Part shown: positions 56,183 to 64,000 of the stretch, piece by piece
How the letters are laid out: each line of letters opens with the position of its first letter
How positions within the stretch are numbered: position 1 is the first letter of the stretch
Assembly (NCBI GenBank): GCA_963678255.2
Contig: OY782778.1
Location: forward strand, 62,001-126,000
From: G963678255 sp963678255
GTDB taxonomy: Bacteria; Cloacimonadota; Cloacimonadia; Cloacimonadales; WRIO01
Direction of reading: 5' to 3'
DNA: 64,000 bases
The notes under the pieces: generated by a model
Database searches by the model: none
Told to the model about the DNA's origin: nothing
The model's input: only the letters and a program-made list of their open reading frames with translations
Translations under genes and position numbers: made by a program

Positions 56183-57112
56183 CTAAGAACCCCCTATCAG
56201 GGGGTTTTTCATTTTAAAATGAGTTTTTGATACCTCTTTTAACCTTTCTGTACTATATTGTGTGACAAAGTCGCTTATTGCTCTTTGCACTGGAGCTCCT
56301 GCTCCCTTTGGGAAAGTAAATTTATATCGCACGTCCATATCACTCATTGCTTTTAAAAAAAAGTATCTGGCTAATATGGAAGCTGTTGCAACAAATATAT
56401 CTGATTCTGCTTTATTGAACTCTACTATTGATATGTTATCCATTCCTTTTAATGATTTCTTAACTAAATCTTGAGTATTAAACTTATCAATGATGTATCC
56501 TTCTGCCTTGATTCTTTCATCCAGATCCAAGATATTCTTCCCGTGCATCCATGCTAACATATGATTTAAATTCTTCTGATTTTGACTGAATTTATCATAT
56601 AAAGTATTGTATTGTATTGGAGTCAAGATCATTGTCTGATATTGATTGGGATATTGTTTAATAACTTCCAAAGCAATTTCTTTTATCTTTTTATCAGGTA
56701 TTTTTTTACTGTCCTGTATTCCCAATTTCTTCAATGTTTCTTTTTGAGGAATTGATCCAGTAAAACATACCGCGACTATTGGACCAAAAAAATCTCCCTT
56801 ACCGACTTCATCACAGCCACCATAAGTTTTCCAATTTGGAATTTTCAGTGTTATTGACTTTGAAACTATGTTTGTTTTATATAAGAGCTCTTCAACAATA
56901 TCTTTTATCAAACTGTCTGATTTTGCACTGACTGTTATTTTATATCCTTGCTTCTTGTCACTATAATAACTATTTACAGTGACTATATCCTTTTTATCTA
57001 AATGAAAAACCTTAAATTGGTAACCATAATTGATTTCTTTTTCATCAAATATGTTAAAGCTATTATTTAAAAGTTTTAACTTTTGACTTTCAATATATGC
57101 TTTGAAATCCAA
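56183..57112 (-). CDS. rnhC: Ribonuclease HIII
   Basis: 309 residues. YGGCDEVGKGDFFGPIVAVCF is the RNase HIII signature with the first catalytic acidic residues; LGIQDSKKI, YIIDKFNT and VATASILARYFFL are also typical. The first 85 residues form the substrate-binding TBP-like N-domain characteristic of HIII over HII. It cuts the RNA strand of RNA-DNA hybrids. The start is TTG at 57112, directly after the stop of the upstream gene, with AGGAG about 10 bases before, so translation is coupled. The last codons double as a terminator for the opposite strand. Confidence 0.93.
   Translation of the reverse strand: MDFKAYIESQKLKLLNNSFNIFDEKEINYGYQFKVFHLDKKDIVTVNSYYSDKKQGYKITVSAKSDSLIKDIVEELLYKTNIVSKSITLKIPNWKTYGGCDEVGKGDFFGPIVAVCFTGSIPQKETLKKLGIQDSKKIPDKKIKEIALEVIKQYPNQYQTMILTPIQYNTLYDKFSQNQKNLNHMLAWMHGKNILDLDERIKAEGYIIDKFNTQDLVKKSLKGMDNISIVEFNKAESDIFVATASILARYFFLKAMSDMDVRYKFTFPKGAGAPVQRAISDFVTQYSTERLKEVSKTHFKMKNPLIGGS
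56188..56210 (+). terminator. Terminator lying inside the 3' end of rnhC
   Basis: AACCCCCT-ATC-AGGGGGTT then TTTC. The same bases encode the last residues NPLIGGS of RNase HIII on the other strand. Confidence 0.8.
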
Positions 57113-57658
57113 TTAATAATGCTCCTGAATCCTTGGATTCTCAACTTTTATCGTGGTTGTTGACATTGTATTATTTAAATAGACTTTTAATGGTACTCGC
57201 CCAATTGAACTGTTCAGCTCATATGTTTTCATTCCATTTGAAAATTTTTCTTTGTCAGGCATGATCGTCTCCCCCATTACATTTCGTACTTGTAAATCAA
57301 GACATAAGGTGTCGGGTATTATGATTTCAGCTGAACCAAAGATTACATTTATTGAAAGATCCTTTCTTCCTTTTATCGTGGACAAATCAATTAAACCTTT
57401 ATCAAACAGAATATTATATTCTGTTGTTGTTCCTTTATATTCTATTGAATGTTCTGAAAATATTCTCTTCTTATACTCAGAATCTTTATGATCATTATGA
57501 TTTAATGCTAATTTTACGCCTAAAGTTATTAATATCAAACCTAATACTATTCTAAACAAGGAAAACTTTACATTTAGTAATTTCTCTACAAAAAAAGAAA
57601 GACCCCATAGGATTAAAACTCCACCCCAAAACATCTTTCCTGCCAAAAAACTAAACAT
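57113..57658 (-). CDS. Short LiaF-like membrane protein
   Basis: 181 residues. Two hydrophobic helices (about 8-28 and 32-50) precede a toastrack-like beta domain (about 85-175; SINVIFGSAEIIIP is the usual turn). It shares design with the 240-residue protein at 20353 but has half the membrane helices. It is probably membrane-bound with an envelope-stress role by analogy. Its ribosome site is a run of eight G bases directly before the ATG (57661-57668), which could slip during replication. The stop abuts the rnhC start, so both come from one message. Confidence 0.7.
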   Translation of the reverse strand: MFSFLAGKMFWGGVLILWGLSFFVEKLLNVKFSLFRIVLGLILITLGVKLALNHNDHKDSEYKKRIFSEHSIEYKGTTTEYNILFDKGLIDLSTIKGRKDLSINVIFGSAEIIIPDTLCLDLQVRNVMGETIMPDKEKFSNGMKTYELNSSIGRVPLKVYLNNTMSTTTIKVENPRIQEHY

Positions 57659-57678
57659 TTCCCCCCCCTGTTTTTTCT

Positions 57679-57707
57679 TTTCTATTTCAAGCTTTATTTT
57701 TAGTCAA
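57679..57707 (-). promoter_or_regulatory. Promoter of the LiaF-like/rnhC operon
   Basis: On the minus strand TTGACT (57707-57702), 17 bases, TAGAAA (57684-57679), 20 bases ahead of the start. Confidence 0.45.
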
Positions 57708-57772
57708 TACTTTTTTTGTTTTTTTAATTTCAGCACTTTTATCTATAGCTATGGCTTTTCTGAATACTCTGA

Positions 57773-59113
57773 CTATTCTTCTTGATTTATTTGCTTTAAA
57801 TTGAGCATTTTAGTATTCTTATCGTAGGCAATAAATGATAAGTTATCCAATTCTGAAAAACTGCTCAAAATACTTTGAATCCTTTGAATGGCATTATCCA
57901 TTTTTTGAAACAATTTGATATCTTTACAGGTTACACAATCTTCTAAATTTATCTGAAGTAAATCTTTTGCTGCCCGTATGATCATCAATGGTTGATTGAT
58001 CTCGTGATTAGCTGTCACAGCCATAGCTAAGACAGCATTTTTTTTCTCAATCGAAATCATCTGTTCTTGCATCTCTTCCAGCTTTTTATAAGCAGTTTCT
58101 GCCTCATTTACTGCTTTTTGCAATTCCTCTGTCTTCAATCTGAAGATCTCTGCTTCTTTCTGCTTGATTTCGACTTTATATATTGATTCTAATTTCGCTA
58201 TCTTTAACTGATTCTCTTCAGAAAAAAGCTTATTACTCAATTCTAAAAATAACTTCTGATATTCATAGGCATTCATATAATCCTTTTGAATTAAATAAAA
58301 ATCAGAGAGCTTCTTGTAAACTGATACTAGTTGGTCTTTGCGATCTATTTCTAAAGCAATTTGATAGGCTTGTTGATAGCACTTCTCTGCTTCAGAATAG
58401 GCACCAATCTCTGTCAAATAAGATCCCTTTATTATACAGCTATAACAAATACCAGAACTGTCTTGTAATTGCTCAAATAATGAAATACTCTGATCAATAT
58501 ACTCTTTTGAAACAGAATATTCCTTTTTATTTAAATAAGTCTCACCGATATTGAGTAAACATGTCGCATTTTGCAAAGTATAATCAGATACTTTTAATAT
58601 ATCTAATGCTTTGAAAAGATATTCCAGCGTTTTATCATAATCTTTTGTATCAAAAGAAATTAGTGCTAAATTATTTAATACATATCCTGTTAATTCTTCT
58701 AAATGATTGGTTTCTGCTCGATTTAAGGCTTGCTCAAAATGCTCTAAAGCACGATTTATGTCATTTGATTTATAAAAAAGATTCCCAATTTCTATATCAA
58801 TGTTTGTAATCCCATACTGATCATTCAGCTCTTTTTGTAAGATCATCGATTCATAATAATGAGATAAGGCTTTTTCATATTCACAAAAATTTACATAGAT
58901 ACGGCCATAATAAAAATGAGCTTCTTTAATTAACTCATTTTTTTGCAATCTCTCTGCTATATGTAATAATTGGTCTGTGTATATTTTTGCTTTTTCATAT
59001 TCAGATATTTTTATGTATTCCCATGATAAATCTTTGATTATTTCAATAGAATCATCATTGTCTTTGCCTGATCTTATTAGAGAAAGCTCTAATTGGTCGA
59101 TTCTTTCATTCAT
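57773..59113 (-). CDS. TPR protein ending in a histidine-kinase dimerisation helix, no ATPase domain
   Basis: 446 residues, cytoplasmic (no signal or membrane helix). Residues 1-290 hold about seven TPR units (for example ALSHYYESMILQKELNDQYG and EKCYQQAYQIALEIDRKD). A coiled coil (300-360) leads to an H-box-like segment, TANHEINQPLMII, with a candidate phospho-His. A second helix (DNAIQRIQSILSSF) and about 25 further residues end the protein. The N, G1 and G2 boxes of the kinase ATPase are absent, and the bases beyond the stop show no coding remnant. It may be phosphorylated by another kinase, act as a phospho-relay, or regulate a dimer. Not a confirmed kinase. Confidence 0.8.
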   Translation of the reverse strand: MNERIDQLELSLIRSGKDNDDSIEIIKDLSWEYIKISEYEKAKIYTDQLLHIAERLQKNELIKEAHFYYGRIYVNFCEYEKALSHYYESMILQKELNDQYGITNIDIEIGNLFYKSNDINRALEHFEQALNRAETNHLEELTGYVLNNLALISFDTKDYDKTLEYLFKALDILKVSDYTLQNATCLLNIGETYLNKKEYSVSKEYIDQSISLFEQLQDSSGICYSCIIKGSYLTEIGAYSEAEKCYQQAYQIALEIDRKDQLVSVYKKLSDFYLIQKDYMNAYEYQKLFLELSNKLFSEENQLKIAKLESIYKVEIKQKEAEIFRLKTEELQKAVNEAETAYKKLEEMQEQMISIEKKNAVLAMAVTANHEINQPLMIIRAAKDLLQINLEDCVTCKDIKLFQKMDNAIQRIQSILSSFSELDNLSFIAYDKNTKMLNLKQINQEE

Positions 59114-59542
59114 AAAACCCCTATTTCTTTTATAAACTCAATTTCTACCCTTTACAACTAATTCTAAATTCTATACTTAACAATATTCCTGTCAATGAAA
59201 TTCTAATATTTTTATGTTCTCTGGATTTTCTTTTTTAATTATCTGATGATCTCTCGATTTATTAATGTTTCTAATTATTCTGGATTTTTCTTTCATGATA
59301 GATATTGCTCTCTGACTGATACCTTACTCATAGCTTACTCCTTCCTTGGAGATTGTGAATAAAAAATCCTTAAATATTATGATATTTCTATTGATTTATT
59401 TTCTGTTTTTCTTGTTAGGGTTAATATCTATTCATAACTTTTTGACAGGAACTGTCTCATAACAATCTGTTTTATCTTTACCAAACACACTGTTGCCTGA
59501 GATGAGCTTATACCCTGAAGTCTGCTAAATTTTCGCTATCTC
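59114..59542. other. AT-rich spacer with a weak repeat match
   Basis: No gene is seen. Bases 59454-59508 (TCTCATAACAATCTG...TTTACCAAA...GCCTGAGATGAGCTT) resemble 24528-24582. The remainder looks unstructured. Confidence 0.45.
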
Positions 59543-60949
59543 TTACTTTAAATAAAGTACCTTTCTTGTTTCTATAGATTTTCCTGCTTGTATCTTGTAA
59601 AAATATAATCCTGAACTGCAATGTTTACCATCAAAATCTCGACCGTCCCACTGAAAATAATTTTTCCCAATCACCCCTTCTCTCTGAGAAAAACTCTGAA
59701 CCTTTTGTCCTTTTATATTATAAATTTCTACCTTTACACTAACCCTCTTTTCTAACTCAAAACTTAGTTGATTATAGTTTCTAAAAGGATTCGGATAAGG
59801 AGGTAAAACGATAGGTGATTTATCTATTGATACGACATTATCACTATTTGATATTTCTCCATTTGATATTGGACCAAAATATCGCTGATATCCGGTTATA
59901 TTAATCGCTTCTAACCAATAACGATAGACTTGGCTACTATCCACATCATGATCAATATAAGTATAAAAGGATTCTATTAAAACATTATTACAAGGTATTA
60001 GATCACTAATGCATTGTATCGTTGAATCTTGTAATGAATTCCTATAGATTCTATAAGCCATTAAGCAAACTTCGTATCGAGTCGCAAATTGTATCGTATT
60101 GTATTGATTGCCTGATGTTTCTATGGTAAAATTGTCCAATTGAACATTTACCTTTTTTGTTTCACAATGATCAATAAAAAATTGTGCCATTAAGGGCCCA
60201 ATATCCTGATTTGCTGTTTCATTTGGTAAAGATTCTCCTTGATCTTCTCTTCTATATTCTGGTTTTAGCATATTACTCTCATTACCGCTTGAATCGGCAG
60301 TTGCTAATAAATCAAATAAATCAAAACATGATAGATTGAAATATCCCTCTAAATATTCATCACTTTTTAACCAGTTGGCAAACAATCTTGCCCTATGGGC
60401 ATCCTCTGCATTGGTTGCTTCTGGTTTTAAAGGTGGAGCTGTTATTATAATATAATTATGTTCTGAATAATCTGCTAATATTGGTCTCATTTCTAAAAAC
60501 CATGCTTTATACTGTTCAAGCCTTTCATCCGAGTCTATTACTGGATTTGAACAATCTATCATGATTGCGATGACCTCATGATGATCAGCAATCATCTCAT
60601 CTCTACAATAATTTGCATCAGGATAGGTCGTTGCCCATAAATAGTGTATTGCCCATGGATCAATGCTATCATAGGGGATTTGATAATTTGTATTTGTATT
60701 GATCCCTTCTGGATTTGTTAAACCTTCACTATTATATCCATGATCCCATAATTCAAAATTAGAACCATGCATTTGATTGTATTGATTAATATAGTTTCTA
60801 ACCCCACCTTGATCAAGTATGTTCTTACCAACAGTATGATGGATTAATATATAATTGTTTAATATATAGGTCTGATCAATTTGAAACTGTCCACATAATA
60901 GAATGACATTTGCTAAAAAAAGAGTGATTATTAATATTCTTTTCAACAT
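59543..60949 (-). CDS. Secreted SGNH-hydrolase-like protein with sorting domain
   Basis: 468 residues. Signal peptide 1-20. Residues 30-240 recall a group of secreted SGNH-hydrolase-like proteins whose opening strand reads xHxSVGxNI; here it is IHHTVGKNILDQGG, so the expected Ser is Thr or the match is loose. IIITAPPLKPEATN and ANWLKSD fit the second half of that fold. A beta-rich region (250-380) is followed by the sorting domain (YPNPFRNYN, IYNIKGQKV, SGLYFYK, KVLYLK). The function may be esterase-like on a polysaccharide, but no catalytic set can be fixed. No clear promoter or partner gene. Confidence 0.65.
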   Translation of the reverse strand: MLKRILIITLFLANVILLCGQFQIDQTYILNNYILIHHTVGKNILDQGGVRNYINQYNQMHGSNFELWDHGYNSEGLTNPEGINTNTNYQIPYDSIDPWAIHYLWATTYPDANYCRDEMIADHHEVIAIMIDCSNPVIDSDERLEQYKAWFLEMRPILADYSEHNYIIITAPPLKPEATNAEDAHRARLFANWLKSDEYLEGYFNLSCFDLFDLLATADSSGNESNMLKPEYRREDQGESLPNETANQDIGPLMAQFFIDHCETKKVNVQLDNFTIETSGNQYNTIQFATRYEVCLMAYRIYRNSLQDSTIQCISDLIPCNNVLIESFYTYIDHDVDSSQVYRYWLEAINITGYQRYFGPISNGEISNSDNVVSIDKSPIVLPPYPNPFRNYNQLSFELEKRVSVKVEIYNIKGQKVQSFSQREGVIGKNYFQWDGRDFDGKHCSSGLYFYKIQAGKSIETRKVLYLK

Positions 60950-61009
60950 AACTTTCTCGCTTTCTTAGAAATAAAACTGTTTTTTATAAAATGATTAGTA
61001 GCTTATGCT

Positions 61010-61471
61010 CTACTTTTTTCCATTCTTTTCTAGATTGATTAATTGGGCTTTTCTCGCTACTCCCCCTGAATAACCAGATAAATTCCCATTGGAAGCAATG
61101 ACTCGATGACAAGGAATTACTATTAATATAGGGTTCTTACTAATGGCTGTAGCCACTGCTCGTATTGCTGTTGCTTTACCCATTTTTATTGCTATTTCTT
61201 TATAGGACAAAGTCATTCCATAAGATATTTTCTGCAATTCCTGCCATACTTCTTTTTGAAAAGGTGTCCCTTGTAATTCTATTGGAAAATTAAAGTCAAC
61301 CAATACTCCAGAAAAATATGCCTTCAGTTGTTCTATGGCATCCTGAATTACCAAAGAACTTTTCTCAGATACGAAGCTTTGATCAGAAAATGTTATGGAG
61401 ATTATCTGATCATTCTCAGCTTTCAAGACAACATGACCAAATGGACTTAAAAAACTATCAATGTAAGTCAT
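61010..61471 (-). CDS. ogt: Methylated-DNA--protein-cysteine methyltransferase
   Basis: 153 residues, with AAGGAGG before the ATG. FQKEVWQELQKISYGMTLSY (helix-turn-helix region), RAVATAISKNP and IPCHRVIASNG with the acceptor Cys121 are the conserved core. The N-terminal 60 residues are the usual short lead domain. It repairs O6-alkylguanine by taking the alkyl group onto Cys121 in a single use. It starts 9 bases after the Fic gene and is its operon partner. No Ada-type regulator domain is attached. Confidence 0.95.
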   Translation of the reverse strand: MTYIDSFLSPFGHVVLKAENDQIISITFSDQSFVSEKSSLVIQDAIEQLKAYFSGVLVDFNFPIELQGTPFQKEVWQELQKISYGMTLSYKEIAIKMGKATAIRAVATAISKNPILIVIPCHRVIASNGNLSGYSGGVARKAQLINLEKNGKK

Positions 61472-61480
61472 AAAACCTCC

Positions 61481-62242
61481 TTACATCTTTAATCGCGTAT
61501 ATAAATAATCTAAACTATTATTCAATCGTTTCATCTGATTATTAAAAAATTGAGTTGTACCTTCATTTGCATGATCTGGATTGTTCTCTATTTGAGAAAA
61601 ACTGTCCGATAAATCCTTTATATAAGCTTGTCTGTCTTTTACAGTAGAAATTAGCATCGGTGGATACAAATCATGCATTAATACCCAATTTTCTGCTAAT
61701 CTGGCTATCCGGCCATTCCCATCTGAAAAAGGATGAATCCTCACTATCTCATGATGAAAATATATTGCTTTTACTATCGAATTTGTGATCTCTGTTGCAT
61801 TATAAAACATATTATCCATTAATGAAAAAACACGTTGGGGCTCTGGTGGATTAAAATGACCTAATTGCACAAAACTCTTGCGATAAGTACCACTATACTT
61901 TGCATGACTCTCAGGATCCACTAAATAATGCAGATAGGTGATATCTTTGTGATCATGAATACAATGGTTCGTAATCACCTCATCTGCTATATAATCCAAT
62001 GCTTTATTGAGATGCTTTAAATATGATTCTGCTTCTAAGCGAGAGCTTGCTTCAAACTGGGCACTCTTTAAATTCATGACATCCTGTAATCTTAACAAAC
62101 TCTTTATATACGTCCTGAATAGTTTTAAATTATTAAATTGCTTTTCATATACTAAATAACGAAATAGTTTCTTCTTCTTCTCTTCTAAACTTCTTAACAA
62201 ATCACCATCTATTCTGATACAATCGGGATCAAGCAAAAACAT
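61481..62242 (-). CDS. Fic-domain protein
   Basis: 253 residues, with AAAGGAG before the ATG. HPFSDGNGRIAR (His170 to Arg178) is the complete Fic catalytic motif. FVQLGHFNPPEPQRVFSLMDNM precedes it, as in larger Fic proteins with the flap region. Such enzymes usually transfer AMP from ATP to a Ser, Thr or Tyr hydroxyl of a target protein. An N-terminal helical region (1-85) may carry self-inhibition, but I could not place the usual inhibitory motif with confidence. It is linked in one operon with ogt, and no separate antitoxin is adjacent. Target unknown. Confidence 0.9.
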   Translation of the reverse strand: MFLLDPDCIRIDGDLLRSLEEKKKKLFRYLVYEKQFNNLKLFRTYIKSLLRLQDVMNLKSAQFEASSRLEAESYLKHLNKALDYIADEVITNHCIHDHKDITYLHYLVDPESHAKYSGTYRKSFVQLGHFNPPEPQRVFSLMDNMFYNATEITNSIVKAIYFHHEIVRIHPFSDGNGRIARLAENWVLMHDLYPPMLISTVKDRQAYIKDLSDSFSQIENNPDHANEGTTQFFNNQMKRLNNSLDYLYTRLKM

Positions 62243-62397
62243 ACTCTCTCCTTTACTTTAATAATACAAAATTAATCCTCAAGATTTTAAATGTCAATAA
62301 CTTTATTCTTTTTTAAAATTAGCACACCCAGCAGTGAGGGTGCTCTGCAGATAAAGATAATATTACAATTATATGTTGACGATAATGACATTGTGAT

Positions 62398-62466
62398 ACT
62401 ACGAAGATTATAGGGCTATGCCCCTGGAATTGAAAATGGAAATCATTCTACTACGAAGATTATAGG
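62398..62466. repeat. 17-bp direct repeat beside the IS66 element
   Basis: ACTACGAAGATTATAGG occurs at 62398-62414 and again at 62450-62466, the second copy touching the presumed element end. A GGGC-TAT-GCCC hairpin and an imperfect GC-rich hairpin (about 62321-62345) lie in the same spacer; nothing else is seen in 62243-62486. Confidence 0.7.
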
Positions 62467-64000
62467 TAACTACTCAGGTATTAATATTATCTGGGAGAAA
62501 GTTCAGGGATTTTAGACAGAATATCAAAGATATTTAATCCTCTTTTTTTAGCAGTATCAATAACGGATCTAATGATACAGTAGTCCTGAGCCCCATTTTT
62601 AAACTGCCCAGACACTTTAAGTTTAACTTTAACATTTCTAAGAGCTCTTTCTGAATCATTGTTATCCGGAGGAATGACTGTTTCATAAACACAAGGCAAA
62701 ATATATCCTCTGATTTTTATCAAAGATTTCTGAAGAGTAGAGGTTTCTTTAAACTCTTTTTTGCAAATAGTCATCGCCAGTAGAATATTGATTTTATCTT
62801 CAAAGTGTTTCATTTCTGGAGAAGATCTGTCATAATCTATTGTTTGGATTCGCTTGAATTGAAAAATTTCTTTTACCAGGCTTTTGAAATCAGTAGAAAA
62901 AGGATGCTTTTCTCTTTCCTCAATATAAGTTAGATCTCTAAGAATATGAGCCAGACAAATCTGATGATTTAAAGCCTTCGTTTTTAACTGAGCGGAAAAT
63001 CTGTCCGTAACTAACACAGATTCAGGCAAACCGTTTTCCCATATTTTTTGAATTGTCTCGTATCCTCTGGTATGAGAATATTCAAGAAACACATTCTTAA
63101 TGTCTCTCCAAGCCCAAATCCATCCTTTTTTACCATTGACCTTTACGCTTGTTTCATCAGAACCAACAACTTTCGAGGAGCTCAGATTCTTTTTAATTCT
63201 CTCATAGATAACCTTAGATTTATCAGCAAATTTCCTTAATATGTTTTTCAATGATCCCTGGGAAATTCTTATATTAACAACATCAGACAACAGCTGAGCT
63301 GTTCTTTTAAATGGAATACATTGGTAAACATTCAAATACGAAACGATGGTCTGAATGTTTTCACCGTACTGAACCGGGGCCGTAACATTTTCAGGATATT
63401 CAGCCAGATATTTATTATTACAATCAGGGCAAATGCATGAATATTGCTGAAATTCTTTGATGAATGCTTGTATAGAAGGGATATCAATCACCTGTCGTTT
63501 GGAATTTAATCTAAATTCATCATCATTAAAATGATGTCCACAATGACATTGATTTACCTTTAATTCAACAATCTGATCCGGATTTTTTACTTGTAAAAGG
63601 GTTTTTCCATTATGACCGGACTGTCCTCCGCTTTTCTTATTGCTTTTTTCTCTTGTACTTTTATTCTTTCTTGATAAGTCCATCGAAGGAGGTATTGATG
63701 AATTGTTACTGTTCTTAGGGTTATTTTTCTTTTCGAGAATTTTCATTAAGAAATCAACCTTTTCACTTAAAAGCCTGATTTCTTCTTTGAGTTCAGCTCT
63801 TTCTTCTGCAATGCTGATTTTTAACCGGCAAATTTCCAGTTTAAGCCTGTCATTTTCAGCTTTAGCTTCATAATATTTACTTTTATAATCCATAAGTACA
63901 TAATGAATTAATTAACTATATATGTCAATGTATTTCTTATTAATATTGATAGTTTTTTATAATATAATGTGTATATTCTAAGTGTTAATATATATTATTG
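62466..64000 (-). mobile_element. IS66-family element, one end outside the window
   Basis: A lone TnpC-type gene is followed (on its 3' side) by GTAACTACTCAGGTATT at 62466, which fits the GTAA start of IS66 ends. The partner end is not visible, so it probably lies beyond 64000. No tnpA or tnpB gene is within reach. Bases 63894-64000 are AT-rich without a clear inverted end. Confidence 0.5.
62487..63893 (-). CDS. IS66 family transposase (TnpC type)
   Basis: 468 residues. An N-terminal leucine-zipper-like coiled coil (1-55) is followed by NSNNSSIPPSMD and KSGGQSGHNGKTL, typical of the family. A zinc finger (CHCGHHF...CICPDC) comes next, then the DDE core: VGSDETSVKV, LVTDRFSAQ and, at the end, NNDSERALRNVKVKLKVSG, the IS66 C-terminal signature with the Glu. 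All key residues look intact, so it may be active. It cuts and pastes its own element. It differs from standard IS66 in lacking the small accessory genes, at least inside this window. Confidence 0.92.
   Translation of the reverse strand: MDYKSKYYEAKAENDRLKLEICRLKISIAEERAELKEEIRLLSEKVDFLMKILEKKNNPKNSNNSSIPPSMDLSRKNKSTREKSNKKSGGQSGHNGKTLLQVKNPDQIVELKVNQCHCGHHFNDDEFRLNSKRQVIDIPSIQAFIKEFQQYSCICPDCNNKYLAEYPENVTAPVQYGENIQTIVSYLNVYQCIPFKRTAQLLSDVVNIRISQGSLKNILRKFADKSKVIYERIKKNLSSSKVVGSDETSVKVNGKKGWIWAWRDIKNVFLEYSHTRGYETIQKIWENGLPESVLVTDRFSAQLKTKALNHQICLAHILRDLTYIEEREKHPFSTDFKSLVKEIFQFKRIQTIDYDRSSPEMKHFEDKINILLAMTICKKEFKETSTLQKSLIKIRGYILPCVYETVIPPDNNDSERALRNVKVKLKVSGQFKNGAQDYCIIRSVIDTAKKRGLNIFDILSKIPELSPR

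Noticed and set aside
57773..59113. Annotation as a complete sensor histidine kinase
   Set aside because: The ATPase N, G1 and G2 boxes are missing and no coding remnant follows the stop.
61010..62242. Fic-type toxin-antitoxin pair
   Set aside because: The partner in the operon is a clear DNA repair methyltransferase, not an antitoxin.

Overview
The window looks like chromosomal DNA from an AT-rich, Gram-negative-type bacterium of the FCB superphylum, most likely Cloacimonadota or a close candidate phylum. That placement is inferred. It rests on ten secreted proteins (two of them in fragments or old duplicates) ending in the same FlgD-like sorting domain (YPNPFNP ... IYNxKGQ ... SGIYFYK ... 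LLK), on lipoproteins, a tricorn-type protease, RNase HIII, and near-consensus TTGACA/TATAAT promoters with short strong Shine-Dalgarno sites. No rRNA, tRNA or CRISPR array was seen.

Layout. 1-5.2 kb: tail of an unknown gene, a GC-rich repeat, then a two-gene operon of secreted von Willebrand A proteins closed by a strong terminator. 5.3-15 kb: a nucleotidyltransferase-fold protein, a decayed lipoprotein pseudogene, a secreted transglutaminase-like protein with a complete Cys-His-Asp triad, and three tandem lipoproteins of the same fold that have lost all three catalytic residues and share nearly identical 3' halves. 15-23.7 kb: tricorn protease, a methyltransferase, an iron-sulfur flavoprotein, a LiaF-like membrane protein, and an ABC exporter whose permease is fused to a CPBP protease domain. 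23.7-25.7 kb: about 2 kb with no large gene, packed with repeats, hairpins and two copies of a 45-codon mini-ORF. 25.7-36.2 kb: a beta-helix surface protein, three tandem mosaic beta-helix paralogues, the stub of a fourth copy, and a gene fragment joined in frame to a third copy of the mini-ORF repeat.

36.3-47.5 kb: lipocalin, chemoreceptor, FKBP isomerase and subtilisin-like protease on +; the yibQ-like/hutI/mutY operon on -; a nitrilase-family hydrolase on +. 47.5-57.7 kb: comB with an output-less PAS sensor, a small zinc-ribbon protein with ileS, a large secreted protein, then rnhC with a LiaF-like protein. 57.8-64 kb: a TPR protein ending in a histidine-kinase dimerisation helix without an ATPase domain, a secreted putative hydrolase, a fic-ogt operon, and a lone IS66-type transposase running to the window edge.

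Themes. Much of the window codes for the cell envelope or surface. Two unrelated tandem families (lipoproteins at 8.8-15 kb, beta-helix proteins at 28-35 kb) both show mosaicism and near-identical 3' parts, which suggests ongoing recombination. The repeat-rich segments at 24-25 kb and 35.2-35.6 kb belong to one repeat family and border the beta-helix array on both sides. The best candidates for something undescribed are the catalytically dead transglutaminase-fold lipoprotein array, the mosaic beta-helix array with its copied leader hairpin, and the structured mini-ORF repeat family.
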